A DNA stretch of 35,010 nt, from NCBI GenBank assembly GCA_031412575.1, contig JANODG010000153.1, positions 1 to 35,010 of the forward strand, in the 5' to 3' direction. This stretch comes from JAMLIO01 sp031412575 (GTDB lineage: Bacteria; Bdellovibrionota; Bdellovibrionia; Bdellovibrionales; UBA1609). Below the pieces are notes generated by a model. The model was given only the letters and a program-made list of their open reading frames with translations. It ran no database searches and had not been told where the DNA came from. A program made the position numbers and the translations under genes. Each line of letters opens with the position of its first letter. The first letter of the stretch is position 1. Shown piece by piece: positions 16,900 to 24,673 of the stretch.

Positions 16900-17397
16900 T
16901 TAATGTTTTGTTTTCGAAGACGGCTCAAGGTCTGTTAGCACTTTACCCTGAAAAATTTCTTCTTCGGCGGCGTTGCGAATCTCAAGAATTTTTAAATCAA
17001 AGCTCAGTGGAATTCCTGCCAGTGGGTGATTGCCATCAACAAGGACTACATCTTCTTTCACATCAATAATGTGTAATGCTAAAGGTTCGCCTTCGGCATC
17101 AGTAGATTCAAATTTCATACCTTTTTTTAAAGCTAATTTTTCTGGAAATTGAGAACTTTTCATCTCTTTAACAAGCTCTTTTTTATAAGACCCATGAGCT
17201 TCTTCGGGCTGTAGTAAAAATCGTCCAGAAAACCCTTCTGACTCACCCAAAATTTTCTTCTCTAAGCTTGGCAATATCTGTCCATGACCAACTAAAAACT
17301 CAACAGGGTTGTCCGCTGATCTTAGTTCTAATACTTTACCTGAATCACTTGTTAACGAATAGGACATGGAGACGACTTTGTTTTTTTCTATTTTCAC
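16900..17397 (-). CDS. FKBP-type peptidyl-prolyl isomerase, SlyD-like
   Basis: SlyD-type isomerases catalyse prolyl cis/trans isomerisation and act as chaperones in the cytoplasm. Seen are VVSMSYSLTSDSGKVLE, PVEFLVGHGQILPSLEK, and the C-terminal VDGNHPLAGIPLSFDLKILEIRNA region, with an inserted flap region between them (about residues 65-120). No His-rich metal-binding tail is present, only TKH at the end. A longer frame begins with TTG at 17418, but GGAGGG lies just before GTG 17397, so I start there (165 residues). It lies 98 bases downstream of aat on the same strand and may be co-transcribed with recQ-aat. Confidence 0.88.
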   Translation of the reverse strand: MKIEKNKVVSMSYSLTSDSGKVLELRSADNPVEFLVGHGQILPSLEKKILGESEGFSGRFLLQPEEAHGSYKKELVKEMKSSQFPEKLALKKGMKFESTDAEGEPLALHIIDVKEDVVLVDGNHPLAGIPLSFDLKILEIRNAAEEEIFQGKVLTDLEPSSKTKH

Positions 17398-17495
17398 AGG
17401 CCCTCCGATTAAGATCAATAAATTATATATTGGGCACTACTTAATGTCGCACTTGGGTGCTTAATGATTATTGCACTTAAAGTCTTATCGGAAAT

Positions 17496-18110
17496 TTAGC
17501 TAATCTGCTTAAGAAACAAGGACCTGGGGATTTCTTTGGCTCCTAAACGTGATGTGAAATCTGTTATAACCTGTGTATCAATCCAAGACAGTCCTTGGGA
17601 TTTAAAATGTTCAACAGATTTAAAAAGCGCATACTTAGACGCATTAGGTTTCAAATAAAACATACTTTCTGCGCTGAAATATTTTTTAGACGAAACACCG
17701 TACATACCACCAATAAGAACATTTTCGTCATAAACTTCAAAAGACAAAGCAACCCCCCGTTGATTTAGCTCAATATAAGCTTCGATTAAATCTTGTGTGA
17801 TCCATGTTCCCTCTTCAATTTTATTTTTCACTTCGGCGCAAGTTTCAATCGTGGATTTAAAATTATGGTTTATCTTAAATTCATATCTACAATCCTGGAA
17901 AAACTTTAAATCCGACTTCGACCAATGAATGTCATCGAAACTTAGCACGCCCCTTTTGTGGGGGCTGAACCAATAAATTGAACCTTCTTCGTCGGGCCAA
18001 GGAAAAACACCGTTTTCGTAAGCCTCAATAACCTGATCGGGTTCAATAAATTCAGACCAAGCCACAGCTCCAGATTTATCAATGGGGTCGTAATTTTTAA
18101 AATATTTCAT
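17496..18110 (-). CDS. aat: Leucyl/phenylalanyl-tRNA-protein transferase
   Basis: Aat transfers Leu or Phe from tRNA to the N-termini of proteins that begin with Arg or Lys, marking them for ClpAP degradation through the bacterial N-end rule. The family blocks are all present: GVFPWPDEEGSIYWFSPHKRGVL, EEGTWITQDLIEAY, ENVLIGGMYGVSSKKYFSAESMF, NASKYALFKSVEHF and IDTQVITDFTSRLGAKEIPR. The length, 204 residues, is normal for the single-domain form. The start overlaps the recQ stop as ATGA, so the two are translationally coupled. Confidence 0.93.
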   Translation of the reverse strand: MKYFKNYDPIDKSGAVAWSEFIEPDQVIEAYENGVFPWPDEEGSIYWFSPHKRGVLSFDDIHWSKSDLKFFQDCRYEFKINHNFKSTIETCAEVKNKIEEGTWITQDLIEAYIELNQRGVALSFEVYDENVLIGGMYGVSSKKYFSAESMFYLKPNASKYALFKSVEHFKSQGLSWIDTQVITDFTSRLGAKEIPRSLFLKQIS

Positions 18111-19579
18111 GACGAAAAGTATTCCATGATATCGTATTGAATATTTTTTTCTGATTCAGTTTCAACATGTTTTTCAATCAATTGTATCAATTGAAGTAGT
18201 CGCATCTGCGACGACTTTTTTCGCTTTTCAAAAAGTGTCTGGTCAATGTCGGGAATCAACATCAGCTGTTCCCTTGAACCTAAATGTGGAGTTCCATCTT
18301 TATCAATCAACAGTACATCCCAGCGCTTTAAAAGATTTAATGCCGTTTCAACTCTAAAATCTCTTTTATTATAAAAGTTTAATTTTTCCCTTAAAAAATC
18401 TGCCCCCTCTTGGCGAAAACGCTGAGGATAGTCGGAAATCAAATTAAATATTGATGTGATAAAGCCTGGCTCGGGATGGTTCCACTTCAAAAAATCAATG
18501 TGAATTTCAGCGTCATCGCGAAAATAAAGAAGTTCGGCTTCGCTTGGTAATCCGTCTCTGCCGGCCCGACCTACTTCTTGATAATAAGCTTCAATCGACT
18601 GAGGCATTTCATAATGTAGAATTAAACGTATATCCGCTTTATTGACTCCAAGCCCAAAAGCAGGTGTAGCCAACATCAGGGAATCTTGATCATTGAAAAA
18701 GGCTTTTTGATTTCTAAGCTTTAACCCCGAAGGCAATTGCCCGTGATACTTAGTGTGTTTAATGCCTTTAGCCTCTAAACTTTCACTGATTTGTTCCAAG
18801 TGACTGACTAATGAAAAATAGATTATTTTAGGTCCCTTGATTTTTTTAATCCAATATTCAATACGCTCAAGTTTTTCAGCGACTCCAAAACATTCATAAA
18901 TTTTTAAATCTATATTTGGACGGTCTAAGGGTGACGCATAAGTGAACCAATCTCGATTCGTTTTCTTTTTTAAAGTTTCAATCACATCCAATTTCACAGC
19001 TTTTGTGGCAGTGGCAGTCACGGCCATAACCACTGGATCATTCAAGTTTTTTAAGTAGTCAGGAAGTCGAGTGTAATCTGGACGAAAATCACTTCCCCAC
19101 TGGGACATACAATGAGACTCATCCACGACGAAATATTTGACTTTAATTAAGCCCGTAACTTTTTCCCAAAATTCGGGCTTAATGAGTCGTTCAGGAGTCA
19201 GAAAAATAATTTGAGCGTTTCCGATGTCTCTAAAAAATTTATTCTTATGTTCAGAGCTAAGATTAGAATGAATCTTGCAGGATCTTAAACCTAAATTTTT
19301 AGCTTCTTGATGCTGATCATCAATCAGAGCCACAAGAGGCGAAACGACTAATACTTGTCCTTGATCAAGGGCCGCCAAAAGTTGATAGCACAAACTTTTG
19401 CCACCTCCCGTTGGGATAGTCGCAAAAATGTTGTTTCCCAAGAGAGCATTTTCAATGATGGTTTTTTGACCGTCCCGAAATGCTTCTTTTTTAAACTTTT
19501 CTTTTAAGACTTGTTCTAAATTCACAGTTTTTTTTATCACACAATTTCTGAACTGTTTAGCTGTTCCGATTGCACTCAT
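18107..19579 (-). CDS. recQ: RecQ-type ATP-dependent DNA helicase, short form
   Basis: RecQ helicases unwind DNA 3' to 5' in recombination and repair. Walker A is PTGGGKSLCYQL, motif II is VVDESHCMSQWG, motif III TATATK, and motif VI EVGRAGRDGLPSEAELLY. After the second RecA-like domain only about 125 residues remain; they lack the Cys residues of the usual RecQ zinc-binding region and there is no HRDC domain, so this is a compact form. The frame is open to 19669 but that overlaps fusA. I use ATG 19579; GTG 19525, directly before NLEQVLKEKF, is equally plausible since neither has a clear Shine-Dalgarno. Divergent from fusA; coupled to aat downstream. Confidence 0.9.
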   Translation of the reverse strand: MSAIGTAKQFRNCVIKKTVNLEQVLKEKFKKEAFRDGQKTIIENALLGNNIFATIPTGGGKSLCYQLLAALDQGQVLVVSPLVALIDDQHQEAKNLGLRSCKIHSNLSSEHKNKFFRDIGNAQIIFLTPERLIKPEFWEKVTGLIKVKYFVVDESHCMSQWGSDFRPDYTRLPDYLKNLNDPVVMAVTATATKAVKLDVIETLKKKTNRDWFTYASPLDRPNIDLKIYECFGVAEKLERIEYWIKKIKGPKIIYFSLVSHLEQISESLEAKGIKHTKYHGQLPSGLKLRNQKAFFNDQDSLMLATPAFGLGVNKADIRLILHYEMPQSIEAYYQEVGRAGRDGLPSEAELLYFRDDAEIHIDFLKWNHPEPGFITSIFNLISDYPQRFRQEGADFLREKLNFYNKRDFRVETALNLLKRWDVLLIDKDGTPHLGSREQLMLIPDIDQTLFEKRKKSSQMRLLQLIQLIEKHVETESEKNIQYDIMEYFSS

Positions 19580-19643
19580 AATTTTTTGATGATAGTTCAA
19601 TAGACTTGCACAAGTTAAATATTTTTTAAAGGAGACAATCTGT

Positions 19644-21749
19644 ATGGCAAGTAAATGGGACATTAACAAGGTCAGAAATATCGGTATCTCTGCTCATATT
19701 GACTCTGGGAAAACAACTTTAACAGAACGTATTTTATACTACACTGGTAAAATTCACGCCATTCACGACGTTCGTGGAAAAGACGGCGTGGGTGCAAAAA
19801 TGGATTCCATGGAACTTGAAAGAGAGCGTGGGATTACAATTCAGTCTGCGGCCACTGCCGTAAAATGGAAAGACATCGACATCAACATCATCGATACACC
19901 GGGACACGTTGACTTCACCATCGAAGTTGAAAGATCCCTTCGTGTTTTGGACGGAGCTATTCTGGTTTTATGCGGTGTTGCTGGGGTTCAATCTCAGTCT
20001 TACACTGTTGATCGTCAGATGAAGCGTTACAACGTTCCAAGATTAGCTTTTGTTAATAAATTAGATCGCCAAGGCGCCAACCCATTTAGAGTTTGTGATT
20101 CTTTAAGAGATAAACTTAAACATAATTCTGTTATGGCGCAAATTCCAATTGGTTTAGAAGAAAAACACGTAGGCGCTATCGATTTAGTTACGATGAAAGC
20201 TTATTACAACGAAGGCGAAAATGGCGATAACGTTATTGAAAAAGAAATTCCAGCAGACATGCTTGATGAAGCTTTAAGATACAGAAAAGAATTGATCGGT
20301 AAAGCTGCAGACTTTGACGACGCCTTAGCCGAAAAATTCTTAATGGAAGAAGAGCCTACAGTTGCAGAATTAAAAGCTGCTATCAGAAAAGGAGTTTTAG
20401 AATTAAAACTTACTCCTGTGTTTTGTGGTTCGGCGTTTAAAAACGTTGGAGTTCAAAAACTTCTCGATGCGGTTTCTGATTACTTAGCTTGTCCAACAGA
20501 CGTTGTGAACAAAGGTTTAGATCAGGATAACAACGAAGCTGAAGTTATTCTTGAAATTAATTCCGACAAACCTCTTGTGGCTCTTGCATTTAAACTTGAA
20601 GAAGGTCGTTACGGTCAGTTGACGTATATGCGTATTTACCAAGGTACTCTTAAAAAGGGCGAATTCATTTACAACATGACTGGAAATAAAAAAGTTAAAG
20701 TTCCACGATTGGGCCGTATGCACTCGGACGAAATGGAAGAAATTGACATCGCATATGCCGGTGACATCGTAGCCTTATTTGGTGTGGATTGTGCCTCTGG
20801 GGATACATTCACAGACGGTAAAGTTAACATCACTATGACTTCTATGTTTGTACCAAATGCGGTGATTTCACTTTCAGTTCGACCGAAAGATAAAGCGACA
20901 TCTGGAAACTTCACAAAAGCTTTGAATAAATTTACGAAAGAAGATCCAACTTTTAGAGTTTCTAGAGATGAAGAGTCTAACGAAACTATTATTGCTGGTA
21001 TGGGTGAACTTCACTTGGAAGTTTATGTGATTCGTATGGCTCGTGAATTCAACTGTGAAGTTGTAACTGGTCAGCCTCAAGTTGCCTTTAGAGAAACTTT
21101 AAGTGTCACAGCTCCTTTTGATTACACTCACAAAAAGCAAACAGGTGGTTCGGGGCAGTATGCGAAAGTCGTAGGTTCTTTAGAGCCTATGGATCCTAAC
21201 TCTGAAAAACTTTATGAATTCAGCAACAACGTGACTGGTGGACGTATTCCTCGTGAATTTATTCCAGCGTGTGACAAAGGTTTCCAAGAACAAATGGCCA
21301 AAGGGGCATTGATTGGATTTCCGGTTGTTGGAGTTAAAGCCAATCTTGATGACGGTGCTTACCATGATGTGGATTCAAGCGAGATGGCATTTAGAATTTG
21401 CGCGATGGCAGCCTTTAGACAAGCTTACATGAAAGGTAATCCAGTTGCTCTTGAGCCTTTAATGAAAGTTGAAGTTTCTGCTCCTGAAGAATTCCAAGGT
21501 GCGGTCATGGGTCAAATTAACCAAAGACGTGGTTTGATTCAAGGAAGTACAACTCAAGAAGGTTCAAGCACAGTTATGGCTGACGTACCTTTATCTGAGA
21601 TGTTTGGATATTCGACAGAGCTAAGATCTGCGACCCAAGGTAAAGGGGAATTCACTATGGAATTCGCTCGTTACGCTCCGGCTCCAAGAAACATTCAAGA
21701 TGAACTTGTAAAAGCCTACCTTGCGAAGCGCGCTGCTGAAAACGAATAG
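19644..21749 (+). CDS. fusA: Elongation factor G, mitochondrial/spirochete (EFG1) type
   Basis: EF-G is the GTPase that drives ribosomal translocation. The G1 motif AHIDSGKTT is at residues 17-25, G2/switch region ERERGITIQSAAT, G3 DTPGHVDF, and G4 NKLDR; domains II-V follow to 701 residues. The first domain reads DSGKTTLTERILYYTGKIHAIHDVRGKDGVGAKMDSME, split here over several short motifs: DSGKTTLTERILYYTGKI, then VRGKDGVGAKMDSMELE. This matches the mitochondrial EF-G1/spdEFG1 subfamily and not the classic DAGKTTTTERIL form. AAGGAGA lies upstream of the ATG. The usual neighbours rpsL, rpsG and tuf are absent; instead fusA faces recQ and is followed 15 bases later by dcd. Confidence 0.95.
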   Translation: MASKWDINKVRNIGISAHIDSGKTTLTERILYYTGKIHAIHDVRGKDGVGAKMDSMELERERGITIQSAATAVKWKDIDINIIDTPGHVDFTIEVERSLRVLDGAILVLCGVAGVQSQSYTVDRQMKRYNVPRLAFVNKLDRQGANPFRVCDSLRDKLKHNSVMAQIPIGLEEKHVGAIDLVTMKAYYNEGENGDNVIEKEIPADMLDEALRYRKELIGKAADFDDALAEKFLMEEEPTVAELKAAIRKGVLELKLTPVFCGSAFKNVGVQKLLDAVSDYLACPTDVVNKGLDQDNNEAEVILEINSDKPLVALAFKLEEGRYGQLTYMRIYQGTLKKGEFIYNMTGNKKVKVPRLGRMHSDEMEEIDIAYAGDIVALFGVDCASGDTFTDGKVNITMTSMFVPNAVISLSVRPKDKATSGNFTKALNKFTKEDPTFRVSRDEESNETIIAGMGELHLEVYVIRMAREFNCEVVTGQPQVAFRETLSVTAPFDYTHKKQTGGSGQYAKVVGSLEPMDPNSEKLYEFSNNVTGGRIPREFIPACDKGFQEQMAKGALIGFPVVGVKANLDDGAYHDVDSSEMAFRICAMAAFRQAYMKGNPVALEPLMKVEVSAPEEFQGAVMGQINQRRGLIQGSTTQEGSSTVMADVPLSEMFGYSTELRSATQGKGEFTMEFARYAPAPRNIQDELVKAYLAKRAAENE

Positions 21750-21764
21750 CACGACGCTAAACTT

Positions 21765-22301
21765 ATGATCTTGTCTGATAAAACTTTACTAGAAATGATT
21801 GAAAACAAAGAATTACATGTGTCTCCGCTAACGGCGGAGACCATTCAACCTGCATCTATTGATTGCACGTTGGGTTCACATTTTCTATTAATTGAAAGTA
21901 GTGACATGGTTCAAATCTCTTTAGATTCCGAAATCAAATATCGATCCATAGAAGCTGAAGAAATAACTATTCCAGCACATTCCTTTTTATTGGCAACAAC
22001 CAAAGAATACATTGAACTTCCAAACAACCTGACTGCTTTTGTTGAGGGTCGAAGTTCGATTGGTCGAATTGGTTTATTTATTCAAAATGCAGGTTGGGTT
22101 GATCCTGGATTTAAAGGTCAAATTACCTTAGAACTTTACAATGCTAATTCATTACCTATTAGACTTCAGGCTGGCCGTAGAATATGTCAGCTTGTCTTCT
22201 GTAAAATGGATCAAGAAGCTAAAAACCCGTACAATGGTAAATATCAAGGACAAAGAAATACTACCGGTAGCCGCGTCTATTTAGACTCTGAATCGAAATA
22301 A
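21765..22301 (+). CDS. dcd: dCTP deaminase (possibly dUMP-forming)
   Basis: The enzyme deaminates dCTP toward dUTP or, in bifunctional forms, straight to dUMP, feeding thymidylate synthesis. EGRSSIGRIGLF (about 95-105) binds the triphosphate, and VDPGFKGQITLEL carries the catalytic Glu (about 123). RLQAGRRICQLVF and NPYNGKYQGQRNTTGS near the C-terminus close the site. The GRSSIGR-type motif and IQNAGWVDPGF resemble bifunctional DCD-DUT enzymes, but I cannot decide this by eye. It begins 15 bases after fusA without a clear Shine-Dalgarno, so it is probably read from the fusA transcript. Confidence 0.92.
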   Translation: MILSDKTLLEMIENKELHVSPLTAETIQPASIDCTLGSHFLLIESSDMVQISLDSEIKYRSIEAEEITIPAHSFLLATTKEYIELPNNLTAFVEGRSSIGRIGLFIQNAGWVDPGFKGQITLELYNANSLPIRLQAGRRICQLVFCKMDQEAKNPYNGKYQGQRNTTGSRVYLDSESK

Positions 22302-22322
22302 AATTATTATGTTGCATGATAA

Positions 22323-22351
22323 TTGACACACGAATGATTAGTTCACATATT
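22323..22351 (+). promoter_or_regulatory. Sigma70-like promoter upstream of the CNNM gene
   Basis: A consensus -35 box TTGACA (22323-22328) is followed after exactly 17 bases by CATATT (22346-22351), a 4-of-6 match to TATAAT. It lies in the gap after dcd and would drive the small reading frame at 22416 and the CNNM gene. Confidence 0.5.
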
Positions 22352-22415
22352 CATGATTCATCGTTATTATGACGATATATTTACTTAACCTATCACAGGA
22401 GTGACTTTACACTAT

Positions 22416-22511
22416 ATGGACGAAGATCCCGTTCCCCTGACTATGAGCCTTATGGCTCCGCTTTATATTTCGAATAAAATCTCAAAATTAAACACTCAAG
22501 TGGGTCTATAG
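22416..22511 (+). CDS. Possible 31-residue small protein upstream of the CNNM gene
   Basis: An ATG-started frame of 31 codons (MDEDPVPLTMSLMAPLYISN and on) ends in TAG only 4 bases before the ATG of the CNNM gene, a spacing that favours translational coupling. An AGGAG motif lies 14 bases upstream, longer than ideal. Nothing in the sequence is recognisable. It may be a real small protein, a coupling leader or chance. Confidence 0.3.
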   Translation: MDEDPVPLTMSLMAPLYISNKISKLNTQVGL

Positions 22512-22515
22512 CCCT

Positions 22516-23577
22516 ATGAGCTTATTAATAACTTATTTCTTATTCTCTATAGTCACTTCTTTTTTCTGCTCAATGCTAGAATCAGTAATATTGTCAGTAA
22601 CTCCTGCATACATTGCGGTTAAGATAAGCCAATCACCCAGTGTTGGACTTAAACTTCAAGAACTAAAACAGCAAATAGATCGACCTTTGGCTGCGATTCT
22701 AACCTTAAATACAGCAGCAAACACATTAGGTTCCGCCGGTGTCGGGGCTCAAGTTTTAGTTGTTTATGGGGATTCGTATTTGGCCGCAGCATCTGTGCTT
22801 TTAACTTTTATAATTTTAATTTTCTCAGAAATTATTCCTAAAACATTAGGAACTGTTTACTGGAAGAAAATTGCGCCGTTCGCAGCCCGAGTCATACCAA
22901 TCATGATTTACTTGACTTATCCACTTGTTATTTTATCCGAATTTATAAGTTCAATTCTAGGCGGCGATTCAAATCATAAAGTCACACGTGAAGAAATGAT
23001 CATGACCGCAGAAATGGGCGCTGATGATGGAACATTAAATAAAAAAGAATCTGTAGTTATTAGAAACTTGTTAATGTTAAACAAAATCAGCATTACAGAC
23101 ATTATGACACCAAGATCAGTTGTTTTTGGTTTCGAAAAACAAATGACTGTAGGTGAAGTTTTTAACGATCACAAATCTATTCAGTTTTCTAGAATTCCTG
23201 TTTACAACGACAATATGGATCACGTGGAAGGCGTTATACTTAGATATAGCTTAATGGAAGCTTACGCCCAAGATTTCGATAACATGACTCTAGATCACTT
23301 CATGAAGCCCTTACATAGCGTTACTGAAGATTCCTCTGTAGCTGCCTGTTTGGATCAGTTCATCAAAAGAAAGGAACACATCTTTATCGTCATTGACGAG
23401 TACGGAATCACCACTGGAATTGTCACCTTAGAAGACGTCGTCGAAACCCTACTGGGTGTCGAAATTGTGGATGAATTCGACTCGGTCGAAGATATGCGCA
23501 AGTACGCCCGAGAACTCTGGGAAGAACGCAAGAAAACCCGCGTCTCTTTCACCTCACCCAAAACAAAATCAGTTTAA
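22516..23577 (+). CDS. CNNM/DUF21-CBS membrane protein (hemolysin-C/CorC-like family)
   Basis: Residues 1-about 150 form the CNNM (DUF21) transmembrane domain with hydrophobic segments at about 2-25, 56-80, 88-110 and 128-150 and the signature FSEIIPKTLGTVY. Two CBS domains follow (about 190-320), the first starting at ISITDIMTPRSVV and the second ending TTGIVTLEDVVETLLGVEI; these bind adenine nucleotides. Proteins of this family take part in Mg2+ or other divalent cation transport. The C-terminal CorC/HlyC domain is absent: the protein ends about 30 residues after the second CBS. Its last codons (FTSPKTKSV) lie inside the outer arm of the large inverted repeat that follows. Confidence 0.9.
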   Translation: MSLLITYFLFSIVTSFFCSMLESVILSVTPAYIAVKISQSPSVGLKLQELKQQIDRPLAAILTLNTAANTLGSAGVGAQVLVVYGDSYLAAASVLLTFIILIFSEIIPKTLGTVYWKKIAPFAARVIPIMIYLTYPLVILSEFISSILGGDSNHKVTREEMIMTAEMGADDGTLNKKESVVIRNLLMLNKISITDIMTPRSVVFGFEKQMTVGEVFNDHKSIQFSRIPVYNDNMDHVEGVILRYSLMEAYAQDFDNMTLDHFMKPLHSVTEDSSVAACLDQFIKRKEHIFIVIDEYGITTGIVTLEDVVETLLGVEIVDEFDSVEDMRKYARELWEERKKTRVSFTSPKTKSV

Positions 23578-24112
23578 CAAATTAATTTCCCAAACCTAAT
23601 ATAGTGTCCAAATAAATTCAATCGAGTTTATCTTTAAAAATTAACTCAAAAATTCGAACCATATATATCAGTTCAAAGGCGAGTTCGGCTTGGACGGCCA
23701 CATGCGCAGCTGTACAGCGAAGCATGCCTTGGCCACAGCGGCTTGCTAACTTCTTTTTTCTTCATTTTTGAATATCTCTATGAATAAAAAGGGACACGGC
23801 CATCCCTGGCACTCTGCCTGCATCGCCTTCGTCTTCAAATAATCTGCTTTTGCAGATTATTTGAAGACTTCGTCGAACGCGTCACGCTTGCAGGAGGTCC
23901 CTTTCTATTCATAGAGATATTCAAAAATGAAGAAAAAAGAAGTTAATGCAAGCCTGTGCCAAACGTATGTCCGAGACTTTGAACTGATATATATGGTCGA
24001 ATTTTTGAGTTAATTTTTAAAGATAAACTCGATTGAATTTATTTGAACACTATATTAGGTTTGGGAAATTAATTTATTAACTGATTTTGTTTTTGGGTGT
24101 GGTGAAAGATCG
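23541..24112. repeat. About 570-base imperfect palindrome (nested inverted repeats)
   Basis: Two pairs of arms are nested around a central hairpin. The outer arm 23541-23678 matches the reverse complement of 23977-24112 with about eight small differences by eye. The inner arm 23747-23795 matches the reverse complement of 23897-23945 with one or two differences. The left side has about 38 extra bases (near 23690-23735) that can fold on themselves (GGCCACATGC with GCATGCCTTGGCC). No gene, transposase or tRNA is seen in the 565 bases between the CNNM stop and pyrE. The left outer arm includes the end of the CNNM coding sequence. It may be a non-autonomous mobile element, a double-sided terminator or a relic of an inverted duplication. 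Confidence 0.9.
23831..23868. terminator. Perfect 17-bp hairpin at the centre of the large palindrome
   Basis: GTCTTCAAATAATCTGC and GCAGATTATTTGAAGAC pair perfectly around a TTTT loop. There is no adjoining T run, so a terminator role is only possible; the structure could equally be a DNA cruciform core. Confidence 0.45.
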
Positions 24113-24142
24113 TGCTTGGTGACGAAGTGATGGAGTTTCGGG

Positions 24143-24673
24143 ATGAAAGAACTTGCAAAGAAAATTTATGAGATTTCGCATTTGACGGGTCAATTTACGT
24201 TGAGGTCTGGAAAAACTTCGACGGAGTATTTTGATAAATATCAATTCGAATGCCAGCCTGAACTTTTAAGAGCGATTGCCAAAGAGCTTAAGAAAATGAT
24301 TCCCCAAGACACTGAAGTTTTAGCTGGGCTTGAGATGGGTGGAATTCCTATTGCTACAGCGTTGTCTTTAGAGACCGGATTGCCAACAGTTTTAGTGCGT
24401 AAAGAAGCGAAAGCCTATGGCACTGCGAAGCTTGCAGAGGGCCCAGACGTTAAGGGTAAGAAGATTTGTTTGATTGAAGATGTGATAACCACTGGTGGTC
24501 AAGTCGCTGAAAGCTGCGCTGAGCTTCGTGAGCGAGGTGCCATCATTAATGATGTTTTGTGTGTGATTTATCGTGGTGAAGATCAAAATAATGAACCTAA
24601 GATTAAAGATAGCAAATTGTTTATGTGGCCTTTGTTTACGAAAGATCAATTTGATGAATGGTTTAAGAATTAA
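24143..24673 (+). CDS. pyrE: Orotate phosphoribosyltransferase
   Basis: PyrE joins orotate to PRPP to make orotidine monophosphate in pyrimidine synthesis. The PRPP-binding motif CLIEDVITTGGQ is at residues 109-120, AGLEMGGIPIATAL (61-74) forms the phosphate-binding loop region, and VRKEAKAYGTAK (85-96) carries the mobile catalytic loop Lys residues. 176 residues is at the short end but normal for this enzyme. GGAG lies 7 bases before the ATG. Its promoter must lie in or beside the large palindrome. The stop codon shares the bases TTAA with the stop of the giant gene on the other strand. Confidence 0.93.
   Translation: MKELAKKIYEISHLTGQFTLRSGKTSTEYFDKYQFECQPELLRAIAKELKKMIPQDTEVLAGLEMGGIPIATALSLETGLPTVLVRKEAKAYGTAKLAEGPDVKGKKICLIEDVITTGGQVAESCAELRERGAIINDVLCVIYRGEDQNNEPKIKDSKLFMWPLFTKDQFDEWFKN

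Noticed and set aside
23541..24112. Insertion sequence
   Set aside because: Long inverted repeats are present but there is no transposase frame between them and no target duplication that I can see; at most a non-autonomous element.
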